Of a stretch of DNA of 39,746 nt, positions 1-6,861 are shown in pieces. The translations under genes were made by a program, and so were the position numbers. The DNA is taken from assembly GCA_002491605.1 (NCBI GenBank), contig DKWG01000065.1:1-39746 (forward strand), read 5' to 3'. The stretch's first letter is position 1; each line of letters opens with the position of its first letter. This DNA is from Ruminococcus sp. UBA7158 (GTDB lineage Bacteria; Bacillota; Clostridia; Oscillospirales; Ruminococcaceae). The notes beneath the pieces were generated by a model. It was not told the DNA's origin and ran no database searches. It saw nothing but the letters and a program-made list of their open reading frames with translations.

Positions 1-366
1 TTATTATACCATATCTCGTTTGGCATTTCTCTTTTTTGTTGGGTCTTATCATTTTAGCACATACAGAAAAGAAAAAAATCCGTCGTCAGAACAGAAAAGT
101 TTTAAAAAAGCAATGCTTTTTGCACTGCGCTTGTCGTTCGGACGCAGATTTTTCGCCTTGCACCGGGCTGATACCGTTTAAAAGCCGACAATTTTTTTAT
201 ATTTATATGAACTTATTCACAGTGTCAGTCTCAATGAAATCGCCTGTAAGGAGTAGTTTCTTTTATATAGTATCTTAGTGCAAAATTCTTATATTTCCAA
301 TATGAGAACGATAATTTTTATGTTAAACTGTCTGCCAAAAAATAGTTTAAAAAACCTGCTTTTCGC
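1..366. other. Upstream non-coding stretch, nothing recognised
   Basis: AT-rich sequence with no convincing gene. Open frames here lack ribosome sites and family-like sequence. A weak hairpin (AAAAAGC at 105-111 against GCTTTTT at 115-121) could be the tail of a terminator for a gene outside the window, but the stem is only 7 bp and A/T rich. Nothing else stands out before the promoter at 367. Confidence 0.5.
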
Positions 367-395
367 TTGCAAAACGATTATTGTTATGGTATCAT
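367..395 (+). promoter_or_regulatory. Sigma-A promoter for the sugar operon
   Basis: TTGCAA (367-372), 17-bp spacer, TATCAT (390-395), 67 bp upstream of the first operon gene. It is the best promoter match in the leader and has the right orientation. Confidence 0.6.
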
Positions 396-462
396 AGCCG
401 TAAATCAAGGGCAGATGCTGTATAACAGCCTGCTGTGAAGTATTTATTAAGGATGTGATAAA

Positions 463-1314
463 ATGGACAACATTAAAATTTACGCTTTTGCCGACGAGGC
501 GTCCGGCGAGGTAGACGGTCAGATAAGAGCTGCGCACCGCAATTCGCTTTCAGGCATCGAGCTTAGGGGAACAGAGCTGGGAAACGTTTCGGATTTATCA
601 TTTGTGGCGGCTTGTCTGATACATAAAAAGCTCAAGGACGCAGGGCTGTCTGTTTGGTCGATGGGCTCGCCTATCGGAAAAATAGGCATCAACGACAACT
701 TTGAAGCTCATTTGGAAAAGCTTAAAAATACGCTTGAGCTGTGCCGTGTTTTCGGTACAAAGAACATAAGAATGTTTTCATTTTATATGCCGGGAAATGA
801 AAACCCGGACGACTATCGTAATGCTGTTATTGACAAGCTTGCAAGGATGGCTGAAATGGCTAAGTCATACGGCGTTACGCTCTGTCATGAGAACGAAAAG
901 GGAATATACGGCGAGAATGCCGAGCGCTGTCTTGAAATTCACAAGGCTTTGCCTGAAATAAGGGGAGTATTTGACCCTGCAAACTTTGTTCAGTGCGGCG
1001 TCGACACTTTGAAGGCTTGGGATATGCTGAATCCGTATATAAAATATATGCATATTAAAGACGCATTAGCTGACGGACGTGTTGTCCCTGCCGGAGCAGG
1101 AATAGGAAACGTTAAAGAAATTGCAAATAAGTATATAGCCATGGGCGGATGTGAGTTCACTATTGAGCCTCACCTGACTGTTTTTAAGGGCCTTTCCGAG
1201 CTTGAAAGAAAGGGCGAGGAGTCAAGGGTAGGCGAGGTTTATACCTATCCCGATTCGGATACGGCGTTTGACTGCGCCTGCAACTCGTTTAAGGCGCTTA
1301 TAGGGGTGAAGTAG
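463..1314 (+). CDS. Sugar phosphate isomerase/epimerase-like TIM barrel protein
   Basis: A 283-aa protein of the xylose-isomerase-like TIM barrel superfamily (AP endonuclease family 2 fold). Visible elements are the metal-site segments CHENEKG (about residue 145), GVFDPANF (about 171), YMHIKDA (about 197) and the late EPHL (about 231), so the usual Glu/Asp/His/Glu ligands appear intact. It begins at an ATG with an AAGGA ribosome site. It is the first gene of a four-gene operon, with the next start only 1 nt after its stop. Family members isomerise or epimerise sugars or act on 3-keto-sugars; the substrate cannot be read from sequence. The pairing with Gfo/Idh/MocA enzymes points to keto-sugar chemistry (inference). 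Confidence 0.85.
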   Translation: MDNIKIYAFADEASGEVDGQIRAAHRNSLSGIELRGTELGNVSDLSFVAACLIHKKLKDAGLSVWSMGSPIGKIGINDNFEAHLEKLKNTLELCRVFGTKNIRMFSFYMPGNENPDDYRNAVIDKLARMAEMAKSYGVTLCHENEKGIYGENAERCLEIHKALPEIRGVFDPANFVQCGVDTLKAWDMLNPYIKYMHIKDALADGRVVPAGAGIGNVKEIANKYIAMGGCEFTIEPHLTVFKGLSELERKGEESRVGEVYTYPDSDTAFDCACNSFKALIGVK

Positions 1315-1315
1315 T

Positions 1316-2068
1316 ATGAGAATAGGAGCACAGCTTTATACTGTCAGAGACTGCTGCAAAACCTTGGACGGCTTTTCGGATACTCTTAAAAAAGTCGCAG
1401 ACATCGGATATAAATACGTTCAGGTTTCCGGAACCTGCGAGTTTTCTCCCGAGTGGCTTAAGGATGAGCTTTTGAAAAACGGCTTGGAATGCGTACTGAC
1501 CCACACGTCGGCTGAAAAAATCATTTCAGACCCGGCTAAAGTGGCTCTTGAGCATGACGTTTACGGCTGCAAATACGTCGGTCTTGGCTGGAATGCCTTT
1601 AATTTGGACGACCCTACCGATACACCTCCTGCTTTTTATCAAAAGTACATAGCCGCTGCGAGAGAGCTTTGCAACTGCGGAAAGTATTTTTTGTATCACA
1701 ACCACGACCAGGAGTTTAAAAAATACGAGGGCAAGCTGATTTTAGAGCATTTGGCTGAGATGTTTTTGCCTGAGGAAATGGGCTTTATTCTTGATACATT
1801 TTGGATAACTGCCGGTGGGGGCGACCCTGCACAGTGGATAGAGCGTTTTAAAGGAAGAACGCCCTGCATACATTTAAAGGACTTCGCATACGGCAAAAGG
1901 ATGGCGGTTGTCGGAGAGGGAAATATAAACTTCGACAGGGTGTTTAAATGCGCTGAAGAAGCCGGAACGGAATATATGCTCGTCGAGCAGGACGATACAT
2001 ATGGCGAAAGTTCGTTTGATTGCCTTAAAAGAAGCTATGAATATCTTTTGGCACATGGCTTCAATTGA
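1316..2068 (+). CDS. Second sugar phosphate isomerase/epimerase TIM barrel protein
   Basis: A 250-aa member of the same superfamily as its neighbour but of a different subfamily, with the characteristic start RIGAQLYTVRD found in IolE-like and YcjR-like proteins. Metal-site segments visible are YHNHDQEF (about 123), FILDTFW (about 157), CIHLKDF (about 183) and MLVEQDD (about 221), so the active site looks complete. It starts 1 nt after the previous stop, with a GGGGTGA ribosome site inside the end of the upstream gene, so the two are probably translationally coupled. It likely epimerises or dehydrates a keto-sugar or inositol-type intermediate made by the oxidoreductases downstream; the exact substrate is unknown. 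Confidence 0.85.
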   Translation: MRIGAQLYTVRDCCKTLDGFSDTLKKVADIGYKYVQVSGTCEFSPEWLKDELLKNGLECVLTHTSAEKIISDPAKVALEHDVYGCKYVGLGWNAFNLDDPTDTPPAFYQKYIAAARELCNCGKYFLYHNHDQEFKKYEGKLILEHLAEMFLPEEMGFILDTFWITAGGGDPAQWIERFKGRTPCIHLKDFAYGKRMAVVGEGNINFDRVFKCAEEAGTEYMLVEQDDTYGESSFDCLKRSYEYLLAHGFN

Positions 2069-2094
2069 TATAATAATTAAGGAGATGCTTTATT

Positions 2095-3264
2095 TTGGAT
2101 AAAATTCGTCTTGGAATAATAGGAATAGGAAACATGGGTTCAGGTCATGCCGGAAGCGTTGTAAAGGGCTATTGTCCTGATTTCACACTTGCTGCTGTTG
2201 CTGATATAAACCCCGACAGACTTGCATGGGCAAAGGACGCATTGCCGGAAACAGAGCTTTTTGACGATGCCGAGAAAATGCTCGACTCAGGACTTATCGA
2301 CGCCTGCATGATATGCGTACCGCATTATGACCACCCCAAATATGCCATAGAGTGCATGAAGCGCGGCATACACGTCATGTGTGAAAAGCCTGCCGGAGTT
2401 TATACCCTGCAGGTGCGTGAGATGAACGAGGAAGCAAAAAAACACCCCGACGTTGTATTCGGAATGATGTTCAATCAGCGTACAAACTGCATCTACAGAA
2501 AGATGCGTGAGCTTGTTAAGTCAGGTGTATACGGCGAAATAAGAAGAACAAACTGGATTATAACTGACTGGTACCGTCCTCAGGCATATTATGATTCGGG
2601 AAACTGGAGAGCTACATGGAGCGGAGAAGGCGGAGGCGTTCTCTTGAATCAGTGCCCTCACCAGCTTGACCTCTGGCAGTGGATTTGCGGAATGCCTGTA
2701 AAGATTCGTTCTTACCTGCACTTCGGCAAGTGGCACGATATCGAGGTTGAGGACGACGTAACTACCTATGCCGAATACGCAAACGGCGCAACGGGAGTTT
2801 TCATCACTACAACCGGTGATGCCCACGGTACAAACCGCTTTGAGATTCAGCTCGACAAAGCAAAGATAGTTGCGGAGCACGGCAAGCTGTTTGTCTTGGA
2901 ATATGAAATGTCTGAGCCTGAGTTTTCAAGAACAAATAAGGTACCTTTCGGAAATGTCAAGGCAACTCCCGTTGAGATTGTGCTTGACGGAAGAAACGAA
3001 CAGCACGTCGGCGTTGTTAACGCATGGGGCGGAGCAATTCTTCGCGGCACTCCGCTTGTTGCAGAGGGCACTGAGGGTATAAACGGTCTTATGCTTTCCA
3101 ATGCAATGCACCTGTCATCCTTCCTTAACAAGGAAGTTGAATTGCCGTTTGACGAACAGCTTTATAAGGACGAGCTGATGAAGCGTGTTGCAACATCCAG
3201 AAGAAAAGAGGGCGCAGCGGCTGTGTTTGCCGATACGTCTGATACGTTTAACGGAAATAAGTGA
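2095..3264 (+). CDS. Gfo/Idh/MocA family NAD(P)-dependent oxidoreductase
   Basis: A 389-aa dehydrogenase. The N-terminal Rossmann domain carries GIIGIGNMGSGH (about residues 8-19), followed by the family EKPAG motif with the conserved Lys near residue 98. In the C-terminal domain GGGVLLNQCPHQLD holds the His and Asp expected at the catalytic site. Members oxidise a sugar hydroxyl, often at C3. The start is TTG, 10 nt after an AAGGAG site; no ATG gives a complete Rossmann fold. It is the third gene of the operon and a close paralogue of the next one (shared blocks FNQRT, NWIIT-WYR, WRATW-GEGGGV, WQWI-GMP), so the pair arose by tandem duplication. Confidence 0.9.
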   Translation: MDKIRLGIIGIGNMGSGHAGSVVKGYCPDFTLAAVADINPDRLAWAKDALPETELFDDAEKMLDSGLIDACMICVPHYDHPKYAIECMKRGIHVMCEKPAGVYTLQVREMNEEAKKHPDVVFGMMFNQRTNCIYRKMRELVKSGVYGEIRRTNWIITDWYRPQAYYDSGNWRATWSGEGGGVLLNQCPHQLDLWQWICGMPVKIRSYLHFGKWHDIEVEDDVTTYAEYANGATGVFITTTGDAHGTNRFEIQLDKAKIVAEHGKLFVLEYEMSEPEFSRTNKVPFGNVKATPVEIVLDGRNEQHVGVVNAWGGAILRGTPLVAEGTEGINGLMLSNAMHLSSFLNKEVELPFDEQLYKDELMKRVATSRRKEGAAAVFADTSDTFNGNK

Positions 3265-3278
3265 CGAGGTAGATTCAT

Positions 3279-4460
3279 TTGGATGCAAGTAGTATTGTCA
3301 GACTGGGAATTATAGGTCTTGGAAATATAGGCACTGCTCATGCTGTCAGTATTTATTCCGGAAATATTCAAGGCGCTAAGCTTGCGGCAATATGCGATAT
3401 CAGTCAAAACAGATTAAAATATGCCGAAGAGAATTTTGACGGCGTGACTTTATTCGAGAATTATCATGATTTGATGGTCAGCGGTCTGTGCGACGCCGTA
3501 ATAGTTGCAACGCCGCATAAGCTTCACACCGAAATTGCCGAGTCGGCACTTTCAAGCGGACTTCACGTTTTGGTGGAAAAGCCCGTGGATATTGCCGTCA
3601 GCCGTGCAAAAAGGATAAATGAGATTGCCCAAAAAAGCGACAGATTGTTTGCGATAATGTTTAATCAGCGAACAAGTCCCATGTTTAAAAGGCTTCGTGA
3701 GATAGTAAAGTCCGGACAGCTCGGGGCAATTAAGAGTATAAACTGGATAATTACCAACTGGTACAGAACCCAGTATTATTACGATTCGAGCAGCTGGAGA
3801 GCCACATGGTGCGGCGAAGGCGGCGGCGTTTTGATGAATCAGTCTGTCCACAATTTGGATATCTGGCAGTGGATTTTCGGTATGCCCGATGAAATAACCG
3901 CATTTTGTGACCAAGCGAGGTATCACAACATTGAAGTTGAGGATTCAGCGGTCATATATGCAAGATATAAAAACGGCGCAACCGGTATTTTTTCGACATC
4001 GACAGGCGAATGCCCGGGTACAAACCGACTTGAGGTATGCGGTGAGCTCGGGAAAATCGTAGTTGAGGGCGGAAAGCTTAAATGGTGGAGACTTAAGGAG
4101 TCGGAGCGCAAGATTTGCTTTGAAGAAAAGGAATCCTTTGTAGAGCCGCCTTTTGACTATGAGGAATACATTTCAACCGAAAGGGAAACCGCTCACGTTG
4201 GAGTTATTACGGCTTTCGTTCAAAAAATTCTCGGCAGCGGAGAGCTTATTGCCAATGGCTGCGAGGGAATAAACGAGCTGATGATCTCAAATGCGGCATA
4301 TTTGTCGACATGGCTCGGCAATAAGCCTGTGTCCCTTCCGATAGACGCCGACGAATACGACAGGCACCTTTTGGATCACATGAAAGCGTCGCCCGATAAG
4401 AACGGCGGCTCGGACGAAACACATACCGGCTACTCATCCCGATGGAGCGTTAATTGGTAG
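3279..4460 (+). CDS. Gfo/Idh/MocA family oxidoreductase, tandem paralogue
   Basis: A 393-aa dehydrogenase with Rossmann motif GIIGLGNIGTAHA near the N terminus, EKPVD in place of EKPAG, and GGGVLMNQSVHNLD in the C-terminal domain. It resembles the preceding protein over its whole length but has diverged in the C-terminal substrate-binding part, so the two may oxidise and reduce different positions or anomers. It starts at TTG after a GACGAGG-like site; an overlapping ATG is in another frame. It ends the operon, followed by a strong hairpin terminator. Paired dehydrogenases plus TIM barrel isomerases recall the 3-keto-glucoside (Ycj) and C-glycoside deglycosylation (Dgp) systems; this is an analogy, not proof. 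Confidence 0.88.
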   Translation: MDASSIVRLGIIGLGNIGTAHAVSIYSGNIQGAKLAAICDISQNRLKYAEENFDGVTLFENYHDLMVSGLCDAVIVATPHKLHTEIAESALSSGLHVLVEKPVDIAVSRAKRINEIAQKSDRLFAIMFNQRTSPMFKRLREIVKSGQLGAIKSINWIITNWYRTQYYYDSSSWRATWCGEGGGVLMNQSVHNLDIWQWIFGMPDEITAFCDQARYHNIEVEDSAVIYARYKNGATGIFSTSTGECPGTNRLEVCGELGKIVVEGGKLKWWRLKESERKICFEEKESFVEPPFDYEEYISTERETAHVGVITAFVQKILGSGELIANGCEGINELMISNAAYLSTWLGNKPVSLPIDADEYDRHLLDHMKASPDKNGGSDETHTGYSSRWSVNW

Positions 4461-4510
4461 GCTGTAAAAAAGCTTACGGCTTAATTTGAAATTTAAGCGT
4501 TCGAAGCAAT

Positions 4511-4553
4511 AAATCCGTGCAAAACCATAAAAGTGGATTTGCACGGATTTTTG
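4511..4553 (+). terminator. Rho-independent terminator of the sugar operon
   Basis: Stem AAATCCGTGCAAA (4511-4523) pairs with TTTGCACGGATTT (4538-4550) and runs into further T residues. It lies about 50 bp after the last oxidoreductase stop. Confidence 0.8.
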
Positions 4554-4642
4554 TCGGTTTATGATAAATCCCAAAAAGCAAAAACAAAAAAATGTAACCA
4601 TCGTTCCCATTCCCACACTATATAATCGAAGAAGGTGAGAAT

Positions 4643-5124
4643 ATGCCCGAAAAAACAGCCATGCCGAAAAAACTAATAGCAGAATTCACGGAAAGCTATC
4701 TTGAAAAGATATTTTACTTCTGCTTGAAAAAGACGGGTGATGCCGACAGCTTGGAAACAGTTAAGTCGCTCGAGAAGTATGGATATCTTCACAGAAGCGA
4801 AGGCGACTATGTCCCTGATGTTTTAGTACTGAATGTCAAGGAAATCAAGTCGGCATTTGAAAGTCTGGATGAGCAGACTGCTTCTGAGCTTATGGCGATG
4901 GCGCAAAACGCAAAAAGCTTCTTGGGGATCTTTACGATAAAGTCGCTCAAACGGTAAAGTCGGACTTGCCTAAAATCTTTTCAAAGGACGAATTCCGGCT
5001 TACGCTTGCAACGTCCAATATGTATTTCTCACGTGGATACGTCATGTCAAGGGCATTGCGTTCAGGATGGCTCAAGCCTGCGGATGAGGTTTCTTATACT
5101 ATCGGAGCGCATATTTATGAGTGA
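4643..5124 (+). pseudogene. Decayed sigma-70-like regulator, deleted and frameshifted
   Basis: An ATG with an AAGGTGAG ribosome site opens a frame of 104 codons ending at 4957. Its first 30 residues (FTESYLEKIFYFCLKKTG) resemble the sigma region 2 start of a long sigma-70-like family in Clostridia. The text then jumps to what looks like the C-terminal domain of the same family, with no DNA-binding middle. Near 4921-4930 the frame breaks: reading one register over continues through DLYDKVAQTVKSDLP, RGYVMSRALRSGWLKPADE and GAHIYE to a TGA at 5122-5124. So the gene has lost its centre and also carries a one-base shift. The family assignment is from memory of motifs; the frame continuation is seen directly. 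Confidence 0.6.
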
Positions 5125-5242
5125 GGTTCAGCTTCACCGAGTGAGAAAGTGAGCCGCTGACTTCGTTCGCTTTGAAGCGGCGGTATCAGGCGCAGCCCAA
5201 GGGCTTTTAGACGGCTGAAGCTTATCAGAATGTAGACAAAAA

Positions 5243-5326
5243 GAAGAGAGAAGAACGGCAATGTCGGCTGTGCCGACAAGCCTGCAAATCCGTCGGCGAA
5301 GCCGACACATTTACTCTTCTCTCTTC
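5243..5326. repeat. Small palindromic repeat element
   Basis: An 84-bp element bounded by the inverted repeat GAAGAGAGAAG (5243-5253) and CTTCTCTCTTC (5316-5326). It contains two inner hairpins of the same sequence type, GTCGGC-tgt-GCCGAC and GTCGGC-gaa-GCCGAC. It looks like a REP or MITE-like intergenic element. The rest of 5125-5351 holds nothing recognisable. Confidence 0.5.
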
Positions 5327-5351
5327 GTTATTCTCTATTCACTTTTCACTT

Positions 5352-5837
5352 TTATATAAGTTTCAAGTCTCTTGCCTTCGCCCTCAAGTCATTAGACATA
5401 ACTTTGATTATTGCAACGCACTCCGCCTGCTCTTTGCTGAAATTAAAGTCTCTATTGACATTGTGCAGCATAATAAGCTTCAATGCGTGACACTTTTCAT
5501 CCGCGTCCTCAACAATTTCAGCCCTGCCCTTTCCCACAACGCTTTGGTAATTGCAGCCGTAGGTGCAGGGATTGTCTTTGTCTAAGGACGTCAGCTCGAC
5601 GCCTGTGTCAAGCTCGAATCCGACGTTTGGATTTTTCGAAATCAAATCAAGCTTTTTGCCTTCCTTGGCGCAGTGGATATAGAAAACGTATTCTGAGTTT
5701 ACTGTTTCATATCCGAAGCTGAGCGGTAGTATGTAAGGCGCAAAATCGTCGAGCATGGCAAGATGAAGCACTCGGCAGTTGTCGATTATCTCAGCGATTT
5801 TTTTGCCGTCCTTAATTTCACGGTCAGACCTTCTCAT
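5352..5837 (-). CDS. NimA-like pyridoxamine 5'-phosphate oxidase-fold protein
   Basis: A 161-aa split-barrel flavin-binding protein. The opening MRRSDREI followed by ILPLSFGYE and the HCAKEGKKLDLI block is typical of the NimA / nitroimidazole-reductase-like branch of the PNPOx superfamily, widespread in anaerobes and of unclear native substrate. The length is normal for the family. The start overlaps the upstream gene by 14 bp, which suggests coupled translation. It is the last gene of a minus-strand unit headed by superoxide reductase, so a redox or detoxification role is a reasonable inference. Nitroimidazole resistance should not be assumed. Confidence 0.82.
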   Translation of the reverse strand: MRRSDREIKDGKKIAEIIDNCRVLHLAMLDDFAPYILPLSFGYETVNSEYVFYIHCAKEGKKLDLISKNPNVGFELDTGVELTSLDKDNPCTYGCNYQSVVGKGRAEIVEDADEKCHALKLIMLHNVNRDFNFSKEQAECVAIIKVMSNDLRAKARDLKLI

Positions 5838-6222
5838 CGCTTTCGCCTCCGTTTGAAACTATATCATAGACCTCGGCTTCACTTGATATCGGTTCGGCTT
5901 GAATAACTTCTATGCCGCGAAAAATACCGTCCGACGGGTTGCCGGTGCAGATGTCCTCACCGTTTTTAACTCGATTTGTCAAGGAGTGCAGCTTGACCTG
6001 AGAAACGGCGGCCTTTGACAGCTTGTACAGTAGAGGAAAGCTTAAGATTCTTGCGGTTCTTTTCCTGCGCCTTTTCTTTTTGTCGGACGTTTTGCTGTTT
6101 GCAATTGCCGCAATGATAAGCATGGATAAAGCAGCTATGCCGCCGGCGGCAAGCTTTTCATCAGTGACGGTGTTTGTCCCGACGGCAAAGCCTCCTCTTT
6201 TTGAAGAATTTTTAATAATCAT
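5824..6222 (-). CDS. Small basic membrane protein of unknown function
   Basis: A 132-aa protein not assigned to any family. One hydrophobic segment (AAGGIAALSMLIIAAIA, about residues 25-41) is followed at once by a very basic stretch (KKKRRRKRTAR, about 48-58), which by the positive-inside rule predicts a single membrane helix with the C-terminal 85 residues in the cytoplasm. The tail is acidic. The start lies 9 nt after the superoxide reductase stop and the end overlaps the next gene by 14 bp, so its reality is supported mainly by tight packing. The ribosome site is weak (AAGGG about 14 nt upstream), consistent with translational coupling. Confidence 0.6.
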   Translation of the reverse strand: MIIKNSSKRGGFAVGTNTVTDEKLAAGGIAALSMLIIAAIANSKTSDKKKRRRKRTARILSFPLLYKLSKAAVSQVKLHSLTNRVKNGEDICTGNPSDGIFRGIEVIQAEPISSEAEVYDIVSNGGESDEKV

Positions 6223-6231
6223 GTCGGCGGC

Positions 6232-6615
6232 TTAGCCCTTGAACTCAGTGACCCATAAGCCGTGGAGATTGCAGTACGCATATATCTTGCAGTCACGCAT
6301 ATACGGGAAATGAACGGTTGTGGACTGCTCGGGGAACAAAACAACCTTGTTTTCCTTGTTGTCGCATACCTGTGAAACCCACATGATGTAGTGCTCCTTT
6401 GTCATGGGATGCTCAACAGAGCCGACCTTGACTACGATGTCGCCGTCGATAATCTCAACAGCAGGGACGTGCTTTTCAACAGCGGCGTCTGTTGTGTTGG
6501 CAGTGAGTGTTTCAAGGGGAGCACCGCAGCAGGTCATGTTGTCTGTGCTGCCCAAAACGTCTGTAACTACTGCCTTGCAAACAGGGCAGCGCTTATAGGT
6601 GAATACTTCTTTCAT
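6232..6615 (-). CDS. dfx: Superoxide reductase (desulfoferrodoxin)
   Basis: A 127-aa two-iron superoxide reductase that reduces superoxide to hydrogen peroxide in the anaerobe cytoplasm, using electrons from rubredoxin or similar. The desulforedoxin-type rubredoxin-like site is present as C10-x2-C13 and the pair C29-C30. The catalytic Fe(His)4Cys site is represented by EKHVP, VEHPM, KEHYI and CNLHGLW near the C terminus. The length is as expected. A GGAGG ribosome site precedes the ATG. It is the first gene of a three-gene minus-strand operon with its own promoter, divergent from the GH115 gene. Confidence 0.95.
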   Translation of the reverse strand: MKEVFTYKRCPVCKAVVTDVLGSTDNMTCCGAPLETLTANTTDAAVEKHVPAVEIIDGDIVVKVGSVEHPMTKEHYIMWVSQVCDNKENKVVLFPEQSTTVHFPYMRDCKIYAYCNLHGLWVTEFKG

Positions 6616-6676
6616 TTGTAATTACCTCCGAATAAATCTTTATAAATCTTTGTCGATTGCTTTGCTCAGTAATTGT

Positions 6677-6705
6677 ATTTTATCATAGTTTTTTCTCGAT
6701 TGCAA
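6677..6705 (-). promoter_or_regulatory. Promoter of the superoxide reductase operon
   Basis: On the minus strand TTGCAA (6705-6700), 17-bp spacer, TAAAAT (6682-6677), about 60 bp upstream of the superoxide reductase start. No clear PerR-type palindrome was seen. Confidence 0.55.
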
Positions 6706-6743
6706 CAGTCAAAAGAGCGTCCGTCCTATTTAAATAATTGTCC

Positions 6744-6772
6744 TTGAAATTCTTGGGGCTGCACTGTATAAT
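6744..6772 (+). promoter_or_regulatory. Promoter of the GH115 gene
   Basis: TTGAAA (6744-6749), 17-bp spacer, consensus TATAAT (6767-6772). It gives a leader of roughly 80 nt before the GH115 start. Confidence 0.7.
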
Positions 6773-6861
6773 ATAAATGGTTGGGAACGGATATTTATAT
6801 TGCGTGCTCCGTTTTCACATCGCTGAAAGCAGCACATAATTATAATGACGGGAGGAAATCG

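Noticed and set aside
36..537. Open frames on both strands before the first sugar gene
   Set aside because: No ribosome sites and no family-like sequence. One runs through the promoter and start of the first operon gene on the opposite strand.
5352..5837. Nitroimidazole-resistance gene
   Set aside because: The fold matches the wide NimA-like group, but resistance cannot be inferred from that similarity.
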